A stretch of DNA of 64,000 nucleotides from Enterococcus ratti. GTDB lineage: Bacteria > Bacillota > Bacilli > Lactobacillales > Enterococcaceae. Shown here piece by piece: positions 35,351 to 44,405 of this stretch; positions within the stretch are counted from its first letter, which is position 1, and each line of letters opens with the position of its first letter. The translations under genes were made by a program, and so were the position numbers. The notes below the pieces were generated by a model that was not told the origin of the DNA, searched no databases, and worked only from the letters and a program-made list of their open reading frames with translations. The stretch covers positions 61,589 through 125,588 of the forward strand of contig NZ_JXLB01000007.1 of assembly GCF_001886195.1 (NCBI RefSeq), given 5' to 3'.

Positions 35351-36469
35351 ATGAGTATCAATGAAATCATTATGTACATCATGGTTTTTTTTATGGTGAT
35401 TGGCGGAATAGATAAATGTATTGGAAATAAATTAGGATTAGGAGAAAAATTTGAAGAAGGACTCATGGCCATGGGATCATTAGCGTTATCCATGGTCGGA
35501 ATCATCACGTTAGCGCCTATTCTTGCTAAGGTATTTAGTGTGATCGTCGTGCCCGTGTATGAATTTTTAGGAGCAGATCCTTCCATGTTTGCAACGACTC
35601 TTTTGGCAAATGATATGGGCGGTTTTGCTTTAGCACAACAAATGGCACATGATCCGCAAGCCGGTTTATTTGCTGGGACAATTTTAGGTGCGATGATGGG
35701 ACCAACAATTGTTTTCACGATTCCCGTCGCCTTAGGAATTATTGAAAAAGAAGATCAACAATATTTAGCAACTGGAGTCTTAAGCGGCATCATTACCATT
35801 CCATTTGGATTATTAGCTGGTGGTTTAGCAGCAAATATGCCAATGCGAATGATTTTGCCGAACTTATTGCCAATTGTCATTGTTGCTGCATTGATTATTA
35901 TTGGTTTGTGGCTAGCGCCTAAAGGGATGATCAAAGGCTTCAACATTTTTGGTAAAGGAGTCGTCATTGTTGCCATTGCAGGACTTGTAGTCGGAGCGAT
36001 TCAACAACTTGTGGGAATTACTTTAATTTCAGGAATTACACCGGTCTCTGAAGGGATTGAGACGGTTGGAAATATTGCATTGACTTTAGCTGGCGCTTTT
36101 TGCTTAGTTGCTGTAATTACAAAAGTATTCAATCAACCATTAATGAAATTAGGAAAAGTACTAGGAATGAATGAAATTGCTGCCGCAGGAATGGTTGCAA
36201 CATTAGCAAATAATATTCCAATGTTTCAAATGTTAAAAGAGATGGATCGACGAGGAAAAATCATCAATGTTGCTTTTGCAGTCTCTGCTTCTTTTGTTTT
36301 AGGTGATCATTTAGGTTTTACAGCTGGGGTGGCAAAAGAAATGATTTTTCCTATGATGGTCGGAAAACTAGTCGGCGGAGTCACAGCAATTTTTGTTGCG
36401 ATTTTTATGGCCAATCGTTTATTAGCAAAAACGCCGCAGACTCAAGAAAAAACGATAGAAAAAATTTAA
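35351..36469 (+). CDS. eutH: Ethanolamine permease EutH
   Basis: An integral membrane transporter of 372 residues with about ten membrane helices. The conserved text LANDMGGFALAQ (near residue 85) and ANNIPMFQ (near 290) is typical of EutH. AAAGGAG precedes the ATG at 35351. It probably imports ethanolamine. The gene looks intact, so uptake might persist without catabolism. Confidence 0.95.
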   Translation: MSINEIIMYIMVFFMVIGGIDKCIGNKLGLGEKFEEGLMAMGSLALSMVGIITLAPILAKVFSVIVVPVYEFLGADPSMFATTLLANDMGGFALAQQMAHDPQAGLFAGTILGAMMGPTIVFTIPVALGIIEKEDQQYLATGVLSGIITIPFGLLAGGLAANMPMRMILPNLLPIVIVAALIIIGLWLAPKGMIKGFNIFGKGVVIVAIAGLVVGAIQQLVGITLISGITPVSEGIETVGNIALTLAGAFCLVAVITKVFNQPLMKLGKVLGMNEIAAAGMVATLANNIPMFQMLKEMDRRGKIINVAFAVSASFVLGDHLGFTAGVAKEMIFPMMVGKLVGGVTAIFVAIFMANRLLAKTPQTQEKTIEKI

Positions 36470-36497
36470 AGAATAGAAGAATAGGAGGAAAATAGCC

Positions 36498-36947
36498 ATG
36501 ACAACTTGGGATCGTCAAATGATTGAACACTTTGTACGACAACTCATAATGGAAAAATTCATGCCGGCAAAGCAAGTAGATCCAAGCGGTATTTCTTCAG
36601 TGAAACTGGCAGAAATATCACTAACAGAAGAAGATCGTTTAGATACGGGGAATTCTACGGATCAAGTCTATACCAAAGACTTATTTTCATTGCAAGAAAG
36701 TCCTCATCTAGGCTGCGGTTTGATGGAAATGACAGCGACGACCTTTGACTGGACATTAGACTATGATGAAATCGATTATGTCATCTCGGGACAATTAGAT
36801 GTATTAATTGATGGTCGTAAAATTTCAGCGAAAGCTGGCGAAATGATTTTTATTCCGAAAAGCAGCAGCATTCAATTTTCAGTGCAAGAAAATACTCGTT
36901 TTTTGTATATCACTTATCCAGCCGATTGGCAAGCACAAACAAAATAG
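36498..36947 (+). CDS. eutQ: EutQ, cupin-type acetate kinase-like protein
   Basis: A cupin-fold protein of 149 residues. GCGLMEMTATTFDWTLDYDE and the DYVISGQLDVLIDGRK strand pair are typical. EutQ proteins are reported to have acetate kinase activity that links acetyl phosphate to ATP. This is the short form without the N-terminal extension found in enterobacteria. It is the last eut gene here. Confidence 0.92.
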   Translation: MTTWDRQMIEHFVRQLIMEKFMPAKQVDPSGISSVKLAEISLTEEDRLDTGNSTDQVYTKDLFSLQESPHLGCGLMEMTATTFDWTLDYDEIDYVISGQLDVLIDGRKISAKAGEMIFIPKSSSIQFSVQENTRFLYITYPADWQAQTK

Positions 36948-36978
36948 ACAGGTTATACTTCGTTCATGTATACTAAAT

Positions 36979-37110
36979 TAAATGTTTTTAGGAATTCAGT
37001 GAAAATCTGAAACGGTCCCGCCACTGTGAGAGAATTCATTTCTCGTAGTCAGATACTAGACATTTAATGGTTCGGTTTCCTTACTTCGAGGCAAAGTAAG
37101 GGACTTTTAA
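36979..37110 (+). promoter_or_regulatory. Cobalamin riboswitch
   Basis: The B12 box appears as CGGTCCCGCCACTGT, preceded by GGAATTCAGTGAAAATCTGAA and followed by AGTCAGATAC. TAAATGT and ACATTTA close the aptamer. CCTTACTT...AAGTAAGG with a short T-run (about 37079-37110) is a probable terminator platform. It should lower expression of the two uptake genes downstream when cobalamin is plentiful. Confidence 0.92.
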
Positions 37111-37154
37111 TAATGAAAAAGCCTCATTGTGTTTAAACAAGGGAGGAAAAAAAT

Positions 37155-37550
37155 ATGGCAAATAAGAAAAAAATCGGGCGCTGGTTCATTGGCATTATGA
37201 CGCTAGTTCTACTAGCAGGTTGTAGTGCTGGTAGCAAACAAACAGCAAATACCTCTAAGAAAATGATAGAAGTCGCTATCACAGTTACGAAAGACCATGG
37301 TGCAAAGAAGATTGCTGATAAAAAAGTTTCAGTTAAAGAAGGAACAACGCTCGATACCATCATGAAAGAAAATTTTGACGTCAAAGAGCAAGGCGGAATC
37401 ATCACTTCGATCAATGGAACGACTCAAGACAAAGAAGCTGGAAAATATTGGCTTTTTGATCTCAACGGGCAGCCTGCAACAAAAGGAGCAAAAGACATCA
37501 AACCTGAAAATGGCGATAAGATAAGCTGGGATTTGCATGGAAATTCGTAA
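37155..37550 (+). CDS. DUF4430 lipoprotein, probable cobalamin-binding
   Basis: A signal peptide with the lipobox LAGC (about residues 20-23) is followed by a DUF4430 domain of about 100 residues (VSVKEGTTLDTIMKENF ... KYWLFDLNGQPATKGAKDI). This domain is related to the cap domain of transcobalamin. With a cobalamin riboswitch upstream and an ECF component overlapping downstream, it is a likely B12 capture protein on the cell surface. GGGAGG precedes the ATG. Confidence 0.85.
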   Translation: MANKKKIGRWFIGIMTLVLLAGCSAGSKQTANTSKKMIEVAITVTKDHGAKKIADKKVSVKEGTTLDTIMKENFDVKEQGGIITSINGTTQDKEAGKYWLFDLNGQPATKGAKDIKPENGDKISWDLHGNS

Positions 37551-38097
37551 TCAATATGACCGCGTGTCAATCACCAGCGTTAAAAGCATTACTTTAGTTG
37601 CGTTGTTTTCGGCGTTGACTGTTTCTGGAAGATTGCTATTTGCATTTATTCCAAATGTTCAACCAGTAACTTCTTTGATTATTTTGTTTACTTTATTACT
37701 AGGCATTCGTTATGGGATGGTTGAAGCCATTCTTGTAATTGTCTTATCCAATCTGTTTTTAGGGTTTGGCATCTGGACGTTTGGACAGATTTTAGGATAT
37801 ATCGTGATCGTTTTACTGGTAGGTCTTTTGATTCGACCTAATTTTAAGAAAATTCCTTTTTCGGTGATGATTCTTTTTGCTGCTGCGATGGGTTTTCTTT
37901 ATGGTTTTATTCAAGCCTTATTTCAGATTCCATTTTTTGGATGGGGATATTTTGTGGCTTATTACGTCAGCGGGCTTTTATTTGACGTCTATCATGCAGT
38001 CGGCAACGCAATATTTTACGTGATTTTAGCTCCCCTACTCCTTCCGTTATTAGATAAATTACTGATCGATTATGGCAGCAATCAGTTAATTGAGTAA
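37537..38097 (+). CDS. ECF transporter S component, probably for cobalamin
   Basis: A 186-residue membrane protein with six hydrophobic segments. Its start overlaps the lipoprotein gene by 14 bases. It would pair with a shared ECF energising module encoded elsewhere. The cobalamin assignment comes from the riboswitch and from the neighbour; the sequence alone shows only an S component (FSALTVSGRLLFAFIPNVQP). Confidence 0.85.
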   Translation: MEIRNQYDRVSITSVKSITLVALFSALTVSGRLLFAFIPNVQPVTSLIILFTLLLGIRYGMVEAILVIVLSNLFLGFGIWTFGQILGYIVIVLLVGLLIRPNFKKIPFSVMILFAAAMGFLYGFIQALFQIPFFGWGYFVAYYVSGLLFDVYHAVGNAIFYVILAPLLLPLLDKLLIDYGSNQLIE

Positions 38098-38140
38098 AAG
38101 AATCTTGTCGGACGTCAAAAGAATAAATCAAAGTTTTGTT

Positions 38141-38186
38141 AAAAGAGCAGACAAAAGTCCTATCGGCTTTTATCTGCTCTTTTAAA
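38141..38186 (+). terminator. Terminator of the B12 uptake operon
   Basis: AAAAGAGCAGA pairs with TCTGCTCTTTT with an inner AAAG/CTTTT extension. Confidence 0.85.
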
Positions 38187-38518
38187 ATGACGGCAAGCAC
38201 CGAGCAAAAAGAAAATTAATGAGTGTTCTATTCTACCAAGAAGAAAATCTATGAACCAACAACAGCACCTGCAAAACGAAATCAAGTTTTTGCAGGTGCT
38301 ATTTTTGGTTTGTTAGCTAAAGCTCATGAAAAGAAGGATTTAAAAAAATAGGAGAAAAGACTACTATTTATCGCAACTTTCAAAGAAATCGCTTTCAAAA
38401 TTATGAAATTTAATTTTTCTTTGAGTATACTATAGACGATCTGAATTGTAATGATTCTAAAGAGATTCAGTTTTCGTTTGGGGGTGCTACTTGATAAAAA
38501 GTGTATGGAGGAAAACCT
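38187..38518. other. Intergenic region between B12 uptake and the WxL operon
   Basis: It contains one strong hairpin (AGCACCTGCAAAA against TTTTGCAGGTGCT, 38261-38309, then ATTTTT). No gene is seen. The WxL operon promoter should lie in its right part, but I could not choose one. Confidence 0.6.
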
Positions 38519-38848
38519 ATGGCAAGATTTGGTAAAGACATATTTTTTTTAGTCGTCGTGTTAGGGTGTATGCAACTGTTAATGAGTGTTGAACCCACTG
38601 TTTTTGCGGCAAGTGAAAGAAGCAGTGTTGGTATTACATTTAAAGGAAGTATACCGCAACAAAAGACCAACAATTCAGACAAGCAAACAAAAAATGAAGA
38701 AGAAAATCATCACGTGATCGCTAGAAAAACGTTACCTAAGACAAACGAAAAAAAAAGTTTGATCACGGAGAGAATTGGTTTTATACTCGTTGGTGTTTGC
38801 CTATTATTCATGTTGTTGAAAAGAAGAAAGAAGGAAGAAAAAAAGTGA
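38519..38848 (+). CDS. Small LPXTG-anchored protein of the WxL locus
   Basis: A 109-residue precursor with a signal peptide (FFLVVVLGCMQLLMSV), a short linker, the sorting signal LPKTN near residue 73, a membrane helix and a charged tail (KRRKKEEKK). Small proteins of this kind occur in WxL (Csc) operons and are joined to peptidoglycan by sortase. The ATG at 38519 follows ATGGAGGAAAA. Its stop overlaps the next gene. Confidence 0.88.
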   Translation: MARFGKDIFFLVVVLGCMQLLMSVEPTVFAASERSSVGITFKGSIPQQKTNNSDKQTKNEEENHHVIARKTLPKTNEKKSLITERIGFILVGVCLLFMLLKRRKKEEKK

Positions 38849-39504
38849 AAAAAATTGTTTTAGCCACCATATTACTCAGTGCAGTAGGATTAGGAAGTAC
38901 AGTAGTTCATGCCGAAGATTTAAAGGGAACAAGTACGGCTAAAATCGGGTTGTCTCAACAAGATCCAGATCATCCAGTTGGTCCAATTGATCCCGTAGAC
39001 CCTGATGATGATCCTAATTCAAATGATCCTACTGGAAATACAGGAGTATTACGTATCGATTACATTTCAAATATTGATTTTGGCAAGCAAACAATTTCAG
39101 GTTCTACTCAAACATATGCAGCTCAAAAACCAGCATTGCGTACAGAAGCACAAGTCTCCGACTTACGTGGCACCGGCGCTAGCTGGAATTTACAAGTAAA
39201 TTACGACAGCGAAAATTCAGGATTTCAAACGCAAAGCGGGCAGACATTAAAAGGTGCACAATTGACGCTACCTGTAGGAACATTAAAGACAGTTGAGAAC
39301 AATCAATCGGCAGCACCTACAACTTCGACAGTTGTTGTGAATACAGATGCTCAAAATATTATGACTTCTGATGCGAATACTGGGTTGGGAACGTGGGCAG
39401 ACCAAATGAATACATCAGAAGTTTCATTACAAGTTCCTTCAGGTAATTTAGCTGGAGACTATACAGCAACACTAGAATGGACACTAACGGATGCGCCAGC
39501 TTAA
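38845..39504 (+). CDS. WxL-domain surface protein
   Basis: A secreted protein of 219 residues. A GTG start overlaps the previous stop (GTGA) behind AAGGAAG. A signal peptide ends near VHAED. A Pro/Asp-rich linker follows, then the WxL domain (LRIDYISNIDFGKQTI), with the two motifs ASWNLQV and the final LEWTLTDAP. WxL domains bind peptidoglycan without covalent anchoring and act with the DUF916 protein encoded two genes downstream. Confidence 0.93.
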   Translation: MKKIVLATILLSAVGLGSTVVHAEDLKGTSTAKIGLSQQDPDHPVGPIDPVDPDDDPNSNDPTGNTGVLRIDYISNIDFGKQTISGSTQTYAAQKPALRTEAQVSDLRGTGASWNLQVNYDSENSGFQTQSGQTLKGAQLTLPVGTLKTVENNQSAAPTTSTVVVNTDAQNIMTSDANTGLGTWADQMNTSEVSLQVPSGNLAGDYTATLEWTLTDAPA

Positions 39505-39535
39505 GAATTAACAAAAATAATGGGGGAAAATCATA

Positions 39536-40249
39536 ATGAAAAAACAATTTTTATGTTCATTTGCAGCAACCACTTTACTAGCAACTACTTTTTTTAACGG
39601 AAGTTTTGTTTTTGCAACTGAAAATGATGAGCATGCGATTTCAAACGCAAAAATTACCTTTACAGGAGAAAATACGGATCCAGTAAATCCAGTCGACCCA
39701 GATGATCCGGATAATCCAGATAATCCAGTCGACCCAGATGATCCAGATAACCATGGAACTGATGACAATGGTCCGTTGTCGATTGACTATGTATCCAATA
39801 TTAGTTTTGGTACGCAAGAAATTTCAAGTAGCAATCAAGTGTATAGTGCTTTAAATGCGGAGCCACACGTTCAAATCACGGATAAACGAGGCGTGGAAGG
39901 CGGGTGGGAATTAACCGCAGCGACTTCCAAATTTACAGCAACCGATGACTCAGAATTAAAAGGAGCCGTGTTGACTTTCAAAAATGGTGAGGCGCGGACG
40001 AAATCAGATAATACGAGTGGTAAACCGGCAGTAAATGAAGAAATTACCTTTAATAACACCGATGCCCAAGATGTTATGACGGCTGCTAGTTTAGCTGGAG
40101 AAGGAACTTGGTTGGATGTATTCCCTGGTGAAGAAGGGCACAATACGGATGTTCAACTAGTTGTACCATCCGGAAGTGCTCAAGCCAAAGAATACACGGC
40201 AACGATTACTTGGACGTTAACAGCAGGTCCAAGTGACGCAAATGAATAA
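39536..40249 (+). CDS. WxL-domain surface protein with Pro-Asp repeats
   Basis: Secreted, 237 residues, with a signal peptide ending FVFAT. Residues about 45-75 hold repeated PVDPDDPDNP units. The WxL domain spans about 80-237, with GGWELTA and the final ITWTLTAGP. It is a paralogue of the preceding gene. The next gene starts within its last codons, so the operon is tightly packed. Confidence 0.93.
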   Translation: MKKQFLCSFAATTLLATTFFNGSFVFATENDEHAISNAKITFTGENTDPVNPVDPDDPDNPDNPVDPDDPDNHGTDDNGPLSIDYVSNISFGTQEISSSNQVYSALNAEPHVQITDKRGVEGGWELTAATSKFTATDDSELKGAVLTFKNGEARTKSDNTSGKPAVNEEITFNNTDAQDVMTAASLAGEGTWLDVFPGEEGHNTDVQLVVPSGSAQAKEYTATITWTLTAGPSDANE

Positions 40250-41282
40250 AATTAGAGGAAAACGTTTTGTTGAATCTTGCTTGTTCATAGGAATGTGTTT
40301 ACTTGTTCTAGCTTTAACAACGGTAAAACTGTATGCCGATTCTTCGGAATCTGCATACAGTGTAAGTGCAAATATTCCTTCTTTTCAACATAATAAAAAT
40401 CTTTCTTATTTTGATTTATTATTGAAACCAAATCAAAAAGAACAAATATCTATTCATTTACAAAACAACAGTCAAGAAAAAGCTAGCTATCTTGTCAAGG
40501 TAAATAATGCAGCAACGAATAGTAACGGCGTCATTGATTACAGTCAAACGAATTTAAAAAAAGATGCGTCTGCAAAATACGTATTAAATCAGCTAGTCAC
40601 GCCACCTTCACAAGAAATTAAACTTCAAGCAGGAGAGGCAAAAGATGTCTCCTTTCAAGTAGCCATGCCAAAACAAGCTTTTTCTGGAATTATTCTTGGC
40701 GGAATCCACATTAGTAAAAAAGACACCATCAGTAAAAAAGTGGAAGGTACAGCAATTAGAAATAAATACGCTTACGTCATCGGGGTACAATTGGAAAATG
40801 ACACAGCCAAAGTAGAACCGGAATTAAAATTGTTATCAGCTAACCCCGGATTAGAAAACTCTTATACTACTATTTTTGCAAAGGTTCAAAATCCTACACC
40901 AACCATCATAAATAAAGTCAGCTTTGATGCCGTCATTACAAAAAAAGGTTCTGATAAAGTGCTGTACCAAACAAAAAAAGAAAATATGTCGATTGCACCA
41001 AATACAAATTTTCGTTTTCCAATCAGTTTAAACAAAGAAAAAATGGCAGCTGGAATCTATACAATGACAATTGACGCGAAAGAAGGAAAGAACAATAAAA
41101 AATGGCATTTAACTGCCGATTTTAGGATTCAAGCAACTAAAGCAAGGAAAATAAATCAGCAAGCCATCTTAGAAAAAAAGGAAAAAGAAATTCCCTATTT
41201 ACCAATAATGATCGTGGTAGGAATCTTATTACTACTGATTATTCTCTTTTTAAGTTATAAATTGTTTAAACAAAATAAGTAG
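40233..41282 (+). CDS. DUF916/DUF3324 WxL-interacting protein
   Basis: A type I membrane protein of 349 residues: a signal peptide, a DUF916 domain (about 40-160, LLLKPNQKEQISIHLQNNS), a DUF3324 domain (about 165-300), one C-terminal membrane helix (LPIMIVVGILLLLIILFLSY) and a short basic tail. Such proteins bind WxL proteins and peptidoglycan to build a surface complex. It overlaps the upstream gene by 17 bases. Confidence 0.93.
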   Translation: MTQMNKIRGKRFVESCLFIGMCLLVLALTTVKLYADSSESAYSVSANIPSFQHNKNLSYFDLLLKPNQKEQISIHLQNNSQEKASYLVKVNNAATNSNGVIDYSQTNLKKDASAKYVLNQLVTPPSQEIKLQAGEAKDVSFQVAMPKQAFSGIILGGIHISKKDTISKKVEGTAIRNKYAYVIGVQLENDTAKVEPELKLLSANPGLENSYTTIFAKVQNPTPTIINKVSFDAVITKKGSDKVLYQTKKENMSIAPNTNFRFPISLNKEKMAAGIYTMTIDAKEGKNNKKWHLTADFRIQATKARKINQQAILEKKEKEIPYLPIMIVVGILLLLIILFLSYKLFKQNK

Positions 41283-41295
41283 GTGAGCATACTAA

Positions 41296-43020
41296 ATGAA
41301 TAGTCTAAAAAAGTTTCCCTTTGCCACCCAATTTATAATTATAGCTAGCTTAGGAATCGTTGGTCTTTTTGCTTGTTCCAGTCATGCGGCAGCAGCCAAC
41401 TACCCTGACAATCAAACAGCAGATATTTTAGACGGACATGTTCAAGCTGCTATCTCTTATAAAAAAAATAATTCACCTAACTATACAGCAATTGGTGATA
41501 CGGTAACAGTTACAACGACACTTGAAAAATTAGATAACGGCGTCTTGCCTCCTATTTTTAATCAATCTTCTATGCTCATCCTCTTTCCAGATGAAACACA
41601 AGGATTAAAATTAGAGGGAGAGCCAAGTTTTGTCTACACGAAAGGAATCTTATCCGATCAAGGAAAGTTTGTAGATCCGTCAAAACAACTTTGTCATGAT
41701 ATTTTTTGGGCCTTTAATACTGAAGCAAAAATGATGTATCAGGACACTCTTTCTTATAATGGTCGTATGACACAACTGCCGATTACCAATCAATATGAGG
41801 ATGGTCCATATGATGATACGTATAGTCTAACAAATATCTTAGTAGATAAAGGAGATAAGATTGTTCTTTCTTATAAAGCAACAGTGACAGAAGCAGCCTT
41901 AAAAAATAAAGAATTCATCCTGCATACAGGAATTTATGACAGTACTCAAGGTGATTTTGATTGGAATCACTTTTTAACAACTAAAATGCCTGCCATCCAA
42001 AGTCTTAGTGTTGCTTTTGATGCGGCGAGTAAGAACAAAGTCATTGAACTTACAGATGCCAGTTCTTATCAAACTTGTTTAACAGGAACGTGGTCTGGAA
42101 GCATTGATGACTTGCACCCTACATTAAGCATCAATCAGCAATCAGTCACTATCCCAGTAAATAGTTTTAAACCCAATAAAACATTTTCTATTCCAATTGA
42201 TTTGACAAATTATGGGGTCATAGGACAAAATAAGATACACATTGAGCTAAAAGATAGCAATCATCAAGTAGCAACTGATGATGCGGTTGTGACTTTAGTT
42301 CAAACGGATCAGCCGCCCCAATTAAAGCTATCAACGGCAATCGCCAATCAAACGATTCAATTAACTCCCAACATTTTAACCTTTAAAATAGATGGGCAAT
42401 ACAAAGACGATAGTTTAACAGAAAAAATTTACTATAATTTAAACGGCCTTTCTCACCAGTTAGGTAAAACGTTAAACAACCAAAATAAAGGAAAATGGAC
42501 TGATTTTTCTCAAGAAATGCCGTTAAATGAATTAAAATATGGGGAAAATACCATTCAATTATATGTTGTAGATACAAAAGGTCAAAAATCAAATGTAGAG
42601 ACATTTATTTTGCAGTTGACAAAAGGCAGTGTGCATTTTAAGAAGGTAGACACTGAAGTAAATTTTCCCAATTCTGTAATTAGCGGACAGAGGCTTTATT
42701 CATTTCCTCAAAAGCCCGTTGAAATCAGTATTGAAGACACTACACGTTCACCAGGTCATTGGCAATTAACTGTTCATCAGATTACACCTTTTAAAAATGA
42801 AAAAAGAAAATTACCTGCGTCACTTTATTATCAAGATAACTTGAACAAATTAACAATTACAGCAAATGATCCAGTAATTTTACCTGTCTTAAGAGAAAAT
42901 GCCACTAATTATAGATTACAACAAGATCAGACCCATCAATTTGGTTTAATGATTTTACCGAATGCTTATACCGGTGAGTATGAATCAAAATTGGAGTGGA
43001 CGTTAATTGAAGCCCCTTAA
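41296..43020 (+). CDS. Large WxL-domain surface protein
   Basis: A secreted protein of 574 residues with a signal peptide (about 1-33), beta-rich repeats in the middle (about 280-440, Ig-like), and a C-terminal WxL domain containing GHWQLTVHQ and a final LEWTLIEAP. In WxL operons the large member usually provides ligand binding. Proposed partners are the DUF916 protein and the two smaller WxL proteins upstream. AGGTGAGCA precedes the ATG. Confidence 0.88.
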   Translation: MNSLKKFPFATQFIIIASLGIVGLFACSSHAAAANYPDNQTADILDGHVQAAISYKKNNSPNYTAIGDTVTVTTTLEKLDNGVLPPIFNQSSMLILFPDETQGLKLEGEPSFVYTKGILSDQGKFVDPSKQLCHDIFWAFNTEAKMMYQDTLSYNGRMTQLPITNQYEDGPYDDTYSLTNILVDKGDKIVLSYKATVTEAALKNKEFILHTGIYDSTQGDFDWNHFLTTKMPAIQSLSVAFDAASKNKVIELTDASSYQTCLTGTWSGSIDDLHPTLSINQQSVTIPVNSFKPNKTFSIPIDLTNYGVIGQNKIHIELKDSNHQVATDDAVVTLVQTDQPPQLKLSTAIANQTIQLTPNILTFKIDGQYKDDSLTEKIYYNLNGLSHQLGKTLNNQNKGKWTDFSQEMPLNELKYGENTIQLYVVDTKGQKSNVETFILQLTKGSVHFKKVDTEVNFPNSVISGQRLYSFPQKPVEISIEDTTRSPGHWQLTVHQITPFKNEKRKLPASLYYQDNLNKLTITANDPVILPVLRENATNYRLQQDQTHQFGLMILPNAYTGEYESKLEWTLIEAP

Positions 43021-43101
43021 ACGAAGGAAGAGAGAAGCAAGCAATTGTTTTTTCTTTCTTCTTTCTTTTTGTATGATGAAAAGAAGTAAGGAGAGTTTAA
43101 T

Positions 43102-44358
43102 ATGAATGCAATGATGTTTGTTAGTATGGTCTATCTCAGTTTTTTGATTGGGATTCGTCTATTGTTTAAAGATAAACTGACCTATCTTTTTATGTTTATA
43201 TATGTGATAGTAGCGCTTGCTAATATTTTATTAATAAAATATACAACTTTTTTTCTTTTATTTCTCTATTTTTTACAATGCTATTATCTTTATCTTAAAG
43301 TAGAAAATGTTTATCTTGCTATCGTATTAGATAATTTTTTAATAAGCTGTGTCGGCTTAGTAATCTTTTTGACAGTAGACATCCCTAGATATTTTGGAAT
43401 CCATCACGTTTATTTTTTTAGCATGTTAGGAGTAGTCATAGAAATAATGGTATTTAGTTATATTAAGTATTTAGATAGAACCTACCATATTTTTGATTAC
43501 TTTGCAGGCTACACAAAGAAAATGAAACTAAATACCATTTTATTCACTACCTTAATGGGACTGCTTTATTTGATTCATGCACGCCTAAACTTCTATTCTT
43601 TAGATTATGTGTTGACTTCTATTATTATGATAGGATTCAATTTATTTAGCAGTATTTCTTTTATCGTTCTCATTGTAAATCGAAAGAGAGAAAAATTCGT
43701 GTCGACCTATTTAAAAGATCTTAAAGAGACGAAAGCATATTATGAAAAACTAGACGAATTTCGTCATGACTATTTAAATTTTATCACGGCTTTAGAATAT
43801 GGAATCACCAATCAAAGTACCGAAGAAGCTCAAAAACTTGTGGAACATTTCAAAAATTATTCGTTAGAACGAATTGAAGATGCGAGACATCATCCAATGA
43901 AAAAAATCAATGATTCCGTGATCAAAGGGCTATTATATGATTTCATCGAAAAGGCCGAAAAAAAGCACCTTACGTATGATATTCAGGTTTTAAATATGAT
44001 TACAACGGTTGATATGGATTCCATTGATTTAATTCGTCTGCTGTCAATTGCATTAAATAATGCAATTGAACATTATGTTTCGTCAGATCAGACAGTACCG
44101 ATAAAAATTTCTTTAGATGAAGTAAATGACATGTTTGTATTTTCTGTTGAAAACCCAGCCAATTTGGAAAATAGCGGTGATTTATCCTTATTATTAAAAC
44201 GCGGACATTCAGAAAAGAAAAGTGGTGGATTAGGACTGCATAATTTTTCTTGGATTGTTAGCCTCTATGAAAATGTTAGCTATAGTTTACGATATGACAA
44301 GCAATCCAAAGTATTTGAATTAGAATTAATCGTTTCTTCGACATCAACAAAGAAATAA
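43102..44358 (+). CDS. AgrC-like sensor histidine kinase
   Basis: It has an N-terminal six- or seven-helix membrane sensor (about 1-195), a dimerisation segment with the phospho-acceptor His222 in FRHDYLNF, and a GHKL ATPase domain with the N box LNNAIEHY and the G box SGGLGLHNF. The layout is that of peptide-sensing HPK10 kinases. No agrD-like peptide gene is seen nearby. Its likely partner regulator is encoded convergently just downstream. Confidence 0.9.
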   Translation: MNAMMFVSMVYLSFLIGIRLLFKDKLTYLFMFIYVIVALANILLIKYTTFFLLFLYFLQCYYLYLKVENVYLAIVLDNFLISCVGLVIFLTVDIPRYFGIHHVYFFSMLGVVIEIMVFSYIKYLDRTYHIFDYFAGYTKKMKLNTILFTTLMGLLYLIHARLNFYSLDYVLTSIIMIGFNLFSSISFIVLIVNRKREKFVSTYLKDLKETKAYYEKLDEFRHDYLNFITALEYGITNQSTEEAQKLVEHFKNYSLERIEDARHHPMKKINDSVIKGLLYDFIEKAEKKHLTYDIQVLNMITTVDMDSIDLIRLLSIALNNAIEHYVSSDQTVPIKISLDEVNDMFVFSVENPANLENSGDLSLLLKRGHSEKKSGGLGLHNFSWIVSLYENVSYSLRYDKQSKVFELELIVSSTSTKK

Positions 44359-44376
44359 TCGCTTTTGTTGATGTCA
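44337..44376. terminator. Hairpin between convergent kinase and regulator genes
   Basis: GACATCAACAAA pairs with TTTGTTGATGTC. It overlaps the last codons of the kinase gene and could serve both strands. Confidence 0.65.
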
Positions 44377-44405
44377 AAGAAAGTGGGAAGATCGTTGTTT
44401 CTTTA

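Noticed and set aside
39661..39752. Regular repeats that could suggest a CRISPR array
   Set aside because: The repeats encode Pro-Asp units inside a WxL protein and have no spacer structure. No cas gene is present anywhere in the window.
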